Part shown: piece by piece, positions 1 to 8,967 of the stretch
Layout: every line of letters begins with the position of its first letter
Numbering within the stretch: the stretch's first letter is position 1
DNA from: Methanoregula sp.
GTDB lineage: Archaea; Halobacteriota; Methanomicrobia; Methanomicrobiales; Methanospirillaceae
Reading direction: 5' to 3'
Length of the DNA: 64,000 nt
Assembly (NCBI RefSeq): GCF_028712425.1
Contig: NZ_JAQTQD010000012.1
Span: forward strand, 1-64,000
Program-made: the position numbers and the translations under genes
Notes under the pieces: model-generated
Databases searched by the model: none
What the model was told of the DNA's origin: nothing
Seen by the model: only the letters and a program-made list of their open reading frames with translations

Positions 1-1958
1 GATGCATCCATCTGTGCAAGCGCTGTCTCAACCAGTGCCCGGCTGGAGAGCATCTCGCAGTTGTCCCTTGTGGCAAACAGAAGATCCCACTTCTCCGCAT
101 GTCCCCCGGCTGCCGCCGACTCGAGTTTCATGGCCGGCTCACCGTCATAGGTCTTCTCCCGGCAGATCCCGAGCAGGGCCGCTGCAGCGTCGAGCACACG
201 GCCGGTGCTCGTGGTCTGCGTCACATTAAAGCCCGATGCAATCTGTTTTTGGAGCACACCCCGTTCGATGTCCGACCATCCCCGGGATGCAAGGAGAGCC
301 CCGATCCGCTTGTCCGGCAGGATGCCGTAGAGCATCCGCTCCGGGAACTTTGTTGCAAGGTCGCCACCCGGCATGGGAACCGGTTCGAGGTGGGCGACCC
401 TCCGCAAATCCGGCACCTGCCCGGCAAAGATCTCGCTGCCCCAGACCGTCCCGTCATCCCCGTATCCAACGCCATCGATGGCGATACCGATGCAGGGCTC
501 CGTGGTTGTTGCCGCGATATGGGCCCGGTGGTGCTGGACGGGGACCAGTTCCAGGCCGTGCTCGGAGGCGATCTCGCGTGCGAACCGGGTGGAAAGAAAC
601 TGCGGGTGGAGGTCATGGGCGATCACGTCGAACTTCGCCCCGAGGATCCGCTGGAGGTTTTTGACCGTCTCCTCAAGGTATTCGAGCGTTGCCGGGTTCC
701 GAACATTTCCCACGTGTGGAGATGTGACGGCAAAGCCATCCTTGTAGATCGTTGCATTAGCGTTCAGCTCGGGGCCGACGCCAAGGATGCAGTGTTTCCC
801 GAGATCGATTGCCGTCCGTTTCGGTGCAATCCCGCGGGAGAGCCGGATGATGTACCCGTCCCGCACCACCGAATCGTCGCACCGGTTCACGATCTGCCGG
901 TTGTGGGTTAAGAAGAAATCAGCATCCCGGCAGAGTTTTGCCATCGCAGTGTCGATCTCCGTGATCATCGGGTAGCCCGGCATATTTGCGCTCGTCATGA
1001 TCAGGAGCGGGTGTTTCAGCTGGGAGAAGAGGAGGTGGTGGAGACCGGTGTAGGGGAGCATGCAGCCGATGGTATGCAGGTTGCTGATCCCGGCATGGGC
1101 GTCCGGGTCGCGCTTCTCCAGCACCGCTATGGGGTGGACCGGGTTTTCCATGAGGGCCCGGTTTTCCGGTGATACGATGGCGAGCCGGTCGAGATAATCC
1201 GGCCGGACCATGACGGCGAATGGCTGCTCGATCCGCCCGAGCCGGTGCTTGAGCGTTCCTGCTGATTCCTCCACGCAGGCAAGATGGAACCCGCCGATCC
1301 CCCGGATCGCGAGGATGAATCCCGCGTCAAGGAGGCCGGATGCCTCCTTTACCGGGTCTGAACATGCGACTTTGTAGCCGAGCTTGTCGGAAAGTGTGAG
1401 TTCCGGCCCGCAGGAGGCGCATGCAATCGTCTGCGCATGGTGGCGCCGGGAGTGTGGGTCATGGTATTCCGCTGCGCAGGTAGGGCACATAGGGAACTCC
1501 GCCATCGAGGTCCGCTCGCGGTCATAGGGGATCTCCTTAATGATGCTGTACCGGGGCCCGCAGTTCACGCAGGAGGTGGCCCAGTAGTTATGGTACCGTC
1601 CCCCGCTCTGGAAAATATCTGAAATGCATTCGTCGCAGATCGCGATATCGGGAGGGATCATGCCGGAGAAGGAACCCGAACCGCTCTTCAGGATCACGAA
1701 CCCTTCTGCAATCGGGGCAGTTGTCCCGGTACATTCAACGGAGTCGATCCGGGAGAGCGGGGGACCCCGGGAAACGGCAGAGAGAAATGCGTCGAACTTC
1801 TCCGGCTTGCCGCGGGCAACAATCTCCACCTCGCTTCCGAGGTTCTTGACCGTGCCGGAAATCCCCCGCCTGAGCGCCTGTGCATACACGAACGGGCGGA
1901 ACCCGACACCCTGCACAATTCCCCTGACCGTGATCCTGCCCGATTTCTGCATGGTCAT
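1..1958 (-). CDS. hypF: Carbamoyltransferase HypF, C-terminus beyond window edge
   Basis: Minus-strand reading from 1958 gives MTMQKSGRITVRGIVQGVGFRPFVYAQALRRGISGTVKNLGSEVEI (acylphosphatase motif VQGVGFRPFVY) followed by CxxC zinc-finger segments; no stop before position 1. Confidence 0.9.
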   Translation of the reverse strand, partial: MTMQKSGRITVRGIVQGVGFRPFVYAQALRRGISGTVKNLGSEVEIVARGKPEKFDAFLSAVSRGPPLSRIDSVECTGTTAPIAEGFVILKSGSGSFSGMIPPDIAICDECISDIFQSGGRYHNYWATSCVNCGPRYSIIKEIPYDRERTSMAEFPMCPTCAAEYHDPHSRRHHAQTIACASCGPELTLSDKLGYKVACSDPVKEASGLLDAGFILAIRGIGGFHLACVEESAGTLKHRLGRIEQPFAVMVRPDYLDRLAIVSPENRALMENPVHPIAVLEKRDPDAHAGISNLHTIGCMLPYTGLHHLLFSQLKHPLLIMTSANMPGYPMITEIDTAMAKLCRDADFFLTHNRQIVNRCDDSVVRDGYIIRLSRGIAPKRTAIDLGKHCILGVGPELNANATIYKDGFAVTSPHVGNVRNPATLEYLEETVKNLQRILGAKFDVIAHDLHPQFLSTRFAREIASEHGLELVPVQHHRAHIAATTTEPCIGIAIDGVGYGDDGTVWGSEIFAGQVPDLRRVAHLEPVPMPGGDLATKFPERMLYGILPDKRIGALLASRGWSDIERGVLQKQIASGFNVTQTTSTGRVLDAAAALLGICREKTYDGEPAMKLESAAAGGHAEKWDLLFATRDNCEMLSSRALVETALAQMDA

Positions 1959-1991
1959 GCCGCAAAAATTTATTGATGCTCGCGGGGATAT

Positions 1992-2522
1992 ATGTATAGG
2001 GTTTTCACCGTGCCGGGACATATTCGCATCGTTAACGATCCAGTAGAGCTGGTCCCTCTCCTGATGACATTCAACGACCCCAGTTTCAAGAAAGTCTACG
2101 AACTCTTAAACAAGTCGTGGATGACCGAGAATGAGATCCGGTCACACATCGACGAAGACTCCGTCCCGCTCTGCCTCCAGATCTTAAAGAAAGGTAACCT
2201 TGTCGAGGAGCAGTGGCGGATGCCAAAGCCTGGCAAGAAGCCCGAGAAGGAATTCCGTGCAACCTACAACAAGTTCCGGGCAAACTTCCAGTGCAACCTC
2301 TCCGATCTCTCTGATATCCTGTACATCGCGCTCTCCAACGACGAGAACCTGCGGGCGGTAGTGGAGAATATCGAGGAGGAACTGAACAAGGGCAACAGTT
2401 CCATCAACGACCTTTCCCGGAAATTCAGTGTCAGTCCGGTATTCATCAAGGGCCTTGCCAAACGGATCACGCATATGGACGTGAAGGGACAGGGGCTGGT
2501 GCTGCTTGACACCGGGCGTTAA
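1992..2522 (+). CDS. Winged-helix (ArsR-like) regulatory protein
   Basis: 176 aa ORF, wHTH-like pattern (FKKVYELLNKSWMTENEIRSHIDEDSVPLCLQILKKGNLVEE); divergent from hypF. Confidence 0.65.
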   Translation: MYRVFTVPGHIRIVNDPVELVPLLMTFNDPSFKKVYELLNKSWMTENEIRSHIDEDSVPLCLQILKKGNLVEEQWRMPKPGKKPEKEFRATYNKFRANFQCNLSDLSDILYIALSNDENLRAVVENIEEELNKGNSSINDLSRKFSVSPVFIKGLAKRITHMDVKGQGLVLLDTGR

Positions 2523-3315
2523 GGACCCCCTCTATTCTATCCTACGGAGCAAGCGCGAGGTCTCGCGCCTCCAGATCCTTGTCGAGATCGCCGAGCACCA
2601 GCCGGCCGTGCGCCAGCAGGAGATTGCCGGGAAGCTGGGCGTGACCCCGCAGGCGATCTCCGAGTACATCCGCGAGCTCGTGGACGAAGGCATGGTATCG
2701 GCAAGCGGCAGGGGCAATTACGAGGTCACGAAATCGGGTATCGAGTGGGTCCTCGCCAACGCCGAGTCACTTGAGTCCTATGCCCGGCACATCCGGCGCG
2801 ACATCATCCAGCAGGTCTCGGTCTGGACCGCAATCGCGGCCGAGAACGTAAAGGCCGGCGACGAAGTCGGCGTGTACATGAAGGACGGCTTTCTCTATGC
2901 CGCAAAGAAGCCTTCGGCGGCAACCGGGTCGGCAATCGCGGATGCAAAGAAGGACGAAGACGTCGGGATCGCACGGCTGAATGGGATCATAGACCACCAC
3001 GAAGGCGTTGTCCATGTCTGCAAGGTGCCCCGGATCCAGCACGGGGGCTCGCGGAAGGTGAAGCGCGACAAGCTCCTGGACGTTATCGGAAAAGCCGGTT
3101 TTGTCGGTGCGGTCGGCCTCGAGGCGTTCATCGCCCTGAATGCAACCGACAGGAAGCCGGACATGTTTTTTGGCGCACGGGAGGGCGTGATCGAGGCTGC
3201 GTTCCACGGGATCGACTGCACTATCGTGGTCGTGGACGAGGAGTTCACGGATTTTCTGAAGCGGCTGGAAGGCGTGGGGCTCTTGTACGTGATCCACGAC
3301 CTGATCGCCCCGTGA
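2506..3315 (+). CDS. Winged-helix transcriptional regulator, archaeal MarR-like with C-terminal domain
   Basis: 269 aa; HTH AVRQQEIAGKLGVTPQAISEYIRELVDEGMV; overlaps upstream gene and abuts helicase gene. Confidence 0.7.
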   Translation: MTPGVKDPLYSILRSKREVSRLQILVEIAEHQPAVRQQEIAGKLGVTPQAISEYIRELVDEGMVSASGRGNYEVTKSGIEWVLANAESLESYARHIRRDIIQQVSVWTAIAAENVKAGDEVGVYMKDGFLYAAKKPSAATGSAIADAKKDEDVGIARLNGIIDHHEGVVHVCKVPRIQHGGSRKVKRDKLLDVIGKAGFVGAVGLEAFIALNATDRKPDMFFGAREGVIEAAFHGIDCTIVVVDEEFTDFLKRLEGVGLLYVIHDLIAP

Positions 3316-3322
3316 ACCGGCC

Positions 3323-5419
3323 ATGAAGATTATTATCCAGCCCCAGAAAGGCGACAGTTACAAGCTGCTCTTTTACGACGGCAGGAACGTGCGTGGCGCC
3401 GGGTACGTCGACCTGCAGGACACCCCGCGCGGCCCCCGGCCCACCAGGTACCGCGTGAAGTGGGGGACAAAAAAGGAGTACCGGCATACGCCCTCAAAGG
3501 ACCTTGTCGCGAATCTGCGCGAAGCGGATATCCTGCTCGTGAAGCGCGACCACCGCTTCGAGACATTCCTTGCCGATTTCCAGATGAAGTCCGGCACGGT
3601 CGATGCCTGCCGGATGTGCCTCCTTGACGAGAAGTTCACGCAGCTCGATGCCAACAACACCGTCCAGTTCGGGAAGAACGAGAAGATCTGCCTGGACTGC
3701 GGCAGGCGCGAGCTCCGGCGCGAGGTCGCCCACCTGGGCCGGCTTGGCCGGGATGGGGTCAAGCACCTTGAGAGCCTTCTCATCCAGTTCCGGAACCTGG
3801 ACCGGGTGCTTGCAACGCTAAACCCTGAGAAGATGACAATGGGTGCGGCGCTCTTCGACAAACTCGAGGCCCACCCGGTGATGACGACCGCCCCGCTCAA
3901 CGAGCTCCCCCTCCCCCGGCAGTTCATGGATGCCTGCGGGGTGAAACAGCTGATGCCAGCCCAGCAGCTTGCTGTCGAGGCAGGGCTGCTCTATGGAAAG
4001 GACCTGCTGGTGGTGGCGGCGACGGCGAGCGGGAAGACCTTCATCGGTGAAATGGCCGGGCTGAAGAACTATCTCGAAGGCCGGGGCAGGACGCTCTTTT
4101 TAGTCCCGCTCGTGGCCCTCGCGAACCAGAAGTACGAGCGGTTCACGCAGCGGTACGCGAAATTTGCGAAGACCGGGCTTCTGACCGGTGTGAGCCGGCT
4201 GAACCTTCCCGAGACAAGAAAAGTCGGGGACCGGAACCCGCAGGCCCCGATCATCGTCGGGACCTACGAGGGCGTGGACAACATGATCCGGCGCGGGGAG
4301 AAGATGAAGAACATCGCAACCGTCGTGATCGACGAAGTGCAGATGCTCGAGGACCCCGAACGGGGCCACCGCCTCGACGGCATGATCGCCCGGCTGAAGT
4401 ACCTCTGCCCGCAGGCCCAGTACCTCTACCTCTCGGCAACCATCGGGTCCCCGAAGATTCTGGCAAAGAAGCTGGACTGCAAGCTCGTCCAGTACGCGGA
4501 ACGTCCGGTGGGGCTCGAACGCTACCTCCTCTTCGTCGAGCGCAAGCAGAAGATCCCGACCATCAAGCAGATGACAACCGAGGAATACAAGCGTACGTCC
4601 TCGAAAGGCTACCGGGGCCAGACCATCATCTTCACGAATGCGCGGGCCCGCTGCCACACCATCGCTGACGCCCTTGGCATGCGGGCGGCGGCCTACCATG
4701 CCGGCCTGAGCACACAGGAGCGTCGGGATGTCGAGACCCGGTTCCTGCAGGGAAAACTGATGGCCGTAGTCACGACAGCAGCGCTCGGGGCCGGTGTCGA
4801 TTTCCCGGCCTCGCAGGTGATCTTCGATGCCCTTGCCATGGGTCGCGACTGGCTCTCTGTGCAGGAATTCAACCAGATGGCCGGGCGGGCAGGGCGGCCG
4901 GATTTCCATGATCTCGGCCGTGTTGTTATCCTGGCAGAACCCGGCGGGAGTTACTCAAGGGAGAGCCCCTGGACGGAAGAGGAAGTGGCAATCCGCCTCC
5001 TGAAAGGGGAGATGGAGGAGGTTGCCCCCGAGCATGACTTCGAGCAGAGCTCCGAGGAGTACGTGGCAAACGCGGTTGCCTGCGGGGGCGAAGAGGCCGA
5101 TCTCAACCGGATCAACAGCATGATGGTCGGGAGCATGGAGCCCGTGCTGCCGGACCTCATCGCCAACCGGCTTGTCGAGAAGCATGGCACAAAGCTCGTG
5201 ATGACGCCGCTTGCCCGCGTCATGGCCGAGCACTTCATCGGCATGGAGCGGTTGCTTGAGATCGTCCGGCTGACAAAGACTATGGACGACCCGGTGGAGA
5301 TCATCGCGGAGCTGGAGAGCGGCGAGCTGGAGAAGGAGGTAAAGCCCGATCCCGGCAAGGTGAAGGAACCAAAAAAGGAGAAGCCGCAGAGGGGACAGCA
5401 CGGGCGAAGGCGCCGGTAA
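3323..5419 (+). CDS. DEAD/DEAH-box helicase, DUF5814-type archaeal helicase with Zn-finger
   Basis: Walker A-like AATASGKT, DEVQ box, SATIG, QMAGRAGRP motif VI; CRMC...CLDC zinc-finger near N-terminus. Confidence 0.88.
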   Translation: MKIIIQPQKGDSYKLLFYDGRNVRGAGYVDLQDTPRGPRPTRYRVKWGTKKEYRHTPSKDLVANLREADILLVKRDHRFETFLADFQMKSGTVDACRMCLLDEKFTQLDANNTVQFGKNEKICLDCGRRELRREVAHLGRLGRDGVKHLESLLIQFRNLDRVLATLNPEKMTMGAALFDKLEAHPVMTTAPLNELPLPRQFMDACGVKQLMPAQQLAVEAGLLYGKDLLVVAATASGKTFIGEMAGLKNYLEGRGRTLFLVPLVALANQKYERFTQRYAKFAKTGLLTGVSRLNLPETRKVGDRNPQAPIIVGTYEGVDNMIRRGEKMKNIATVVIDEVQMLEDPERGHRLDGMIARLKYLCPQAQYLYLSATIGSPKILAKKLDCKLVQYAERPVGLERYLLFVERKQKIPTIKQMTTEEYKRTSSKGYRGQTIIFTNARARCHTIADALGMRAAAYHAGLSTQERRDVETRFLQGKLMAVVTTAALGAGVDFPASQVIFDALAMGRDWLSVQEFNQMAGRAGRPDFHDLGRVVILAEPGGSYSRESPWTEEEVAIRLLKGEMEEVAPEHDFEQSSEEYVANAVACGGEEADLNRINSMMVGSMEPVLPDLIANRLVEKHGTKLVMTPLARVMAEHFIGMERLLEIVRLTKTMDDPVEIIAELESGELEKEVKPDPGKVKEPKKEKPQRGQHGRRRR

Positions 5420-5501
5420 CAAAGACGGGAATCCCAGGACAACCAGCGCCCATTCCGGCGATCAATCAGCATTATATGGTTGGCCTGCCCAATGGTTTTC
5501 C

Positions 5502-5708
5502 ATGACAACCCCAAAGGAGGAGGAACCTGCGATCCAGAAGGATATACAATATCTCACCCGCACCCTGACTCCGGATAATCTTGATGCAGGCATCATGTTT
5601 GCTAAGAAACGGGGGATCCGGTCCTGCACCCCGCCGTTCGATGCACAGGAGAGCGGCCCCGGTGTCCGCGAGCGGTTAAAACGCGTCCAGCCGCCAAAAG
5701 AAGAATGA
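5502..5708 (+). CDS. Small hypothetical protein, 68 aa
   Basis: ORF in otherwise empty intergenic space, plausible codon use. Confidence 0.4.
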   Translation: MTTPKEEEPAIQKDIQYLTRTLTPDNLDAGIMFAKKRGIRSCTPPFDAQESGPGVRERLKRVQPPKEE

Positions 5709-5715
5709 AAACCTC

Positions 5716-6552
5716 TTACGCTTTTTTCGACCGGCACACCCAGATATCGTAGATAGGGTCGGCCGGGTTCTCGCTGATCTCCACCGTCCTTCCCATGCCT
5801 TCGCCCCATTCGCGGATTATTCGGGCCTCGGGCTCTGTTCCCACCGTGATGAGGGTTTCTTCTGTTACCGCGAAGAGTTCGGAGACGATCTGCTCCCACA
5901 TCTCCTGCGAGAATGAGTTGATCTCGCCCATCATGATCCCGATCCCGCGGGGGACGGGAGGGGTGAACTGCGAGACGGTCGTAGCATCGATCCACATCGT
6001 CTCATCCGGCAGGAGACGCCCGGTCGAGAGGCCGAGCGAGAGGAGCGACGGGTCGTTGTCGAACGAGAGGGGCGTATAGCCAAGGTCACGAAGCACGAGT
6101 GAGCCGACACCAGACCCGCAGCAGGCATCGATGCAGGGGGTGCCGTTCCCCCTGCCCCAGATCTTTTCGATCAGGTTCTTCAGGATGCTCCGCCGTCCGG
6201 GATTGAGATCTTCGATTGTTGGGGATACCTCTGACCTGAGGGCAAGGCTGAAGTATTCCCTGACAGCCGCAGCCCAGACAGCCCGGTCCTCCTGGTAGAT
6301 CTCCCCATTTACGTTCTCGAACTTCTCGATTAAGAGGGCTGTCGGGTTCCTGAAGAGGAACGACCCCGTGACCCAGCAGTCGCCGTGCTTAAACGCGAGG
6401 GCAAGGGGTTCCTCCTGTTCGTCCAGCAGGAACCGGCCCTCGTCACCCCCCGCAAGGGTCAGGGTATCGTTGTACCGCGGATCGGCGAGGACCGAAAACT
6501 GCGGCTCAATAAACACGATATCGTCAACACCCAGGATCTCCGCTGCCTTCAT
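5716..6552 (-). CDS. SAM-dependent methyltransferase-like protein
   Basis: CIDACCGSGVGSLVLRDLGYTPLSFDNDPSLLSLG resembles motif I/II of class I methyltransferases. Confidence 0.65.
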   Translation of the reverse strand: MKAAEILGVDDIVFIEPQFSVLADPRYNDTLTLAGGDEGRFLLDEQEEPLALAFKHGDCWVTGSFLFRNPTALLIEKFENVNGEIYQEDRAVWAAAVREYFSLALRSEVSPTIEDLNPGRRSILKNLIEKIWGRGNGTPCIDACCGSGVGSLVLRDLGYTPLSFDNDPSLLSLGLSTGRLLPDETMWIDATTVSQFTPPVPRGIGIMMGEINSFSQEMWEQIVSELFAVTEETLITVGTEPEARIIREWGEGMGRTVEISENPADPIYDIWVCRSKKA

Positions 6553-6554
6553 CC

Positions 6555-7403
6555 TTAGTCCCCCCGCTCGATCCGCATCCCGTGCGGCGCCTCGATAGTC
6601 CCGTCAATCTTTGCGTCCTCGTGAAGCACTAGCGACTTCGCCCTGACATCGCCGAGGATACGGGCCCCGCGTTTCACGAACACAGTCGATCCGCTCTCCA
6701 CGTTGCCATGGACCGTGACGCCGTCCACCACCGTGATCCGGTTCTTTGCCCGGAGGCTGCCGAAGATCACCGTGTCCTGCTGGACATCGATGGACCCTGC
6801 CCGGATGTTCCCGTGCAGCCGGCACCCTTTCCCGATCTTCATGGTCGAGGGAACAGAGAAGACCTTCATGTTCAGTTTTGACCGGGCGGGAATCATGAGC
6901 GGGACCTCCTGATTCTCCTCATCCTCGTCCGAGAAGAGATCGTCGAGAATACGGTCAAGCTCCTTCTCGTTCTCGATATGGAGGAGGGTCATTAAGTAGA
7001 TGATGATGAACATGTAGACCGGCATCGGATTCCGTATCGCGATGTCGCCTTTTGCAGAAAACCCGTCAACGATCTCGACCTTTTCGCCGATGTCAAGCGC
7101 CCCGTTCACCTCCAGTTTCCCGAAGATCTTCACGCCCTCGCCGATATAGGCGTCCCGTTTTGCGATAACATCGCTTCCGATCTCGCACCAGTTCCCGATC
7201 CGTGTGTCCCGGGCTGCCCAGACATACTCGCGGATCTTCGAGGACTCGCCGACAAAGACGTCGTTGCCCCGGAGCCCGTAGTCGATCTGGCAGGACTCCC
7301 CCACCACAATGTCGCGCGAGGTCTTGAGGCTGTGCTCCTGCAGTTCTGTCCCATCGGGGAGGAGGCAGTGCCGGTGCCAGTCTTGTGCGGATCGTTCTTT
7401 CAT
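6555..7403 (-). CDS. Polymer-forming/bactofilin-like beta-helix protein with internal hydrophobic segment
   Basis: Repeated short beta-helix turns (VVGESCQIDYGLRGNDVFVGESSKIREYV...) interrupted by MPVYMFIIIYLMTLLHIENEKELDRILDDLFSDEDEE. Confidence 0.65.
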   Translation of the reverse strand: MKERSAQDWHRHCLLPDGTELQEHSLKTSRDIVVGESCQIDYGLRGNDVFVGESSKIREYVWAARDTRIGNWCEIGSDVIAKRDAYIGEGVKIFGKLEVNGALDIGEKVEIVDGFSAKGDIAIRNPMPVYMFIIIYLMTLLHIENEKELDRILDDLFSDEDEENQEVPLMIPARSKLNMKVFSVPSTMKIGKGCRLHGNIRAGSIDVQQDTVIFGSLRAKNRITVVDGVTVHGNVESGSTVFVKRGARILGDVRAKSLVLHEDAKIDGTIEAPHGMRIERGD

Positions 7404-7419
7404 GGGTCTCCGGGAGGGG

Positions 7420-8655
7420 TTATGCCCCGAACTTGTGCGATTTGTTGATGAGGTCGAGGGCTATTGGTAAAAGGTCAACTCCCCGGATCCGGCCAAGGCC
7501 GCCCTTTGCGCAACTGAACTCATCGTACCGGACAACATCGTCCATCCGGACGCCCTCGCCCCGGATCAAAACGGGGACCGGGTCGGCGGAGTGGTCCTTG
7601 ATGCACGAAGGGGTCGAGTGGTCACCGGTGATAATGATGATCGTGTCCTTAAGGCCCAGCAGGGATTCGAGCAGGGGGTCGACCTTCTCGATGAACGCCT
7701 TCTTCTGCTCATGTATCCCGTCATGGCCGGACTCGTCGGCGCCCTTGATGTTCATTAAGACAAAGTCTTTTGTTTCAAGTTCTTTGATCGCAGCTGTAAC
7801 TTTACCGGCAATGTTGCTGTTCTGCGAGCCGGTGATGCCGGGAACCTCGATATGGGGGAGGCCGACTGCTTTCCCGATCCCGGTGATGAGGCTCGCCGCC
7901 GAGATGACCGATCCCGACAGTTCGTATTTTTTCTGGAAGGGCTCGAAGTCCCCCATCTCCCCGGCGCCCCGCATCAGGACGATGTTTGCCGGGGCGAGGC
8001 CCTGTTCTGCCCGCGCCTGGTTGATGGGGTGGTCGAAGAGGATCTTCGTGGACTGTTTGACGAATTCGTTGCAGATCGCTGCAGTCCTGTCTTCCTTCTT
8101 CCCCTTGCGGAGTGGTGTGATTTTCAGGGGAGCGACGCCTTCCTTCTTCGGGTCATTGGAGGAGACACAGTGGGAGAGACCTTCGCCTTCGAGAGCAAGG
8201 GCAGCCCGGTGACCGGCCCCGGACCGGAACGTAACCCTGACACCGAACTTCAGGAGATCAATGCCCTCCTGGATGGCTTTGCTGAGCGCTTCCGTGTCGT
8301 GAATGCGCCCCGCACGCCGATCAATGACCATCCCTTCGGGAGAAAGGGTCGCGTAATTGCACCGGAAGCCGATCATTCCCGCCTTCATGTCGATGCCGGT
8401 GCCGACGCATTCGAGCGGGCCCCGGCCAGTGTAATATTTGTACGGGTCATAGCCGAGCAGGGCGAGGTGGGCGGTGTCGGAGCCCGGGCGGATGCCGGGG
8501 GCAATTGTGTCCATGATCCCGCAGATCCCTTCGGCAGCGAGCTTGTCGAGGACGGGCTTTTTCGCCATGGAGAGCGGAGTCCCGCCCCGGAGCGCCGGGC
8601 AGGGGCGGTCGGAGATGCCGTCAAGGACGATGAAGAGGATTTTCTTCGCGGTCAT
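7420..8655 (-). CDS. apgM: 2,3-bisphosphoglycerate-independent phosphoglycerate mutase, archaeal type
   Basis: MTAKKILFIVLDGISDRPCPALRGGTPLSMAKKPVLDKLAAEG and GDHSTPS metal motif; start trimmed to internal Met. Confidence 0.93.
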   Translation of the reverse strand: MTAKKILFIVLDGISDRPCPALRGGTPLSMAKKPVLDKLAAEGICGIMDTIAPGIRPGSDTAHLALLGYDPYKYYTGRGPLECVGTGIDMKAGMIGFRCNYATLSPEGMVIDRRAGRIHDTEALSKAIQEGIDLLKFGVRVTFRSGAGHRAALALEGEGLSHCVSSNDPKKEGVAPLKITPLRKGKKEDRTAAICNEFVKQSTKILFDHPINQARAEQGLAPANIVLMRGAGEMGDFEPFQKKYELSGSVISAASLITGIGKAVGLPHIEVPGITGSQNSNIAGKVTAAIKELETKDFVLMNIKGADESGHDGIHEQKKAFIEKVDPLLESLLGLKDTIIIITGDHSTPSCIKDHSADPVPVLIRGEGVRMDDVVRYDEFSCAKGGLGRIRGVDLLPIALDLINKSHKFGA

Positions 8656-8874
8656 TCTTGTGCAATGGTTGGGCGGGAGGGGTAATATGGTTTCTTCCCT
8701 CTGGAAGAATATCCTGATGCCATCCGCCAAAAATTTTCAATCGTCCCCGGGACCCTGCTTGTTATTTCAGCGGCTCCTGGTTGATCGGCCGGCTCCCTCA
8801 CTACAGACACGCAGAAAAATTGTATGTTGTTCAATAGTTATGTAAGTTCAATACCCTGTGATCGCCTCGTTACC

Positions 8875-8908
8875 TGACACCATTTTATTGCGATTGAAAA
8901 TGGTCTGG
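8875..8908. terminator. Inverted repeat hairpin downstream of MFS gene
   Basis: ACCATTTT (8879-8886) / AAAATGGT (8897-8904), 10-nt loop, imperfect extension outward. Confidence 0.4.
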
Positions 8909-8967
8909 CAGGGTGTGGCCCGTATTCACGGTCACACCGGTACACGGTACAGCATGCATAGTACGGA

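Noticed and set aside
99-911. 270-aa plus-strand ORF
   Set aside because: Antisense to hypF, whose conserved motifs are on the minus strand
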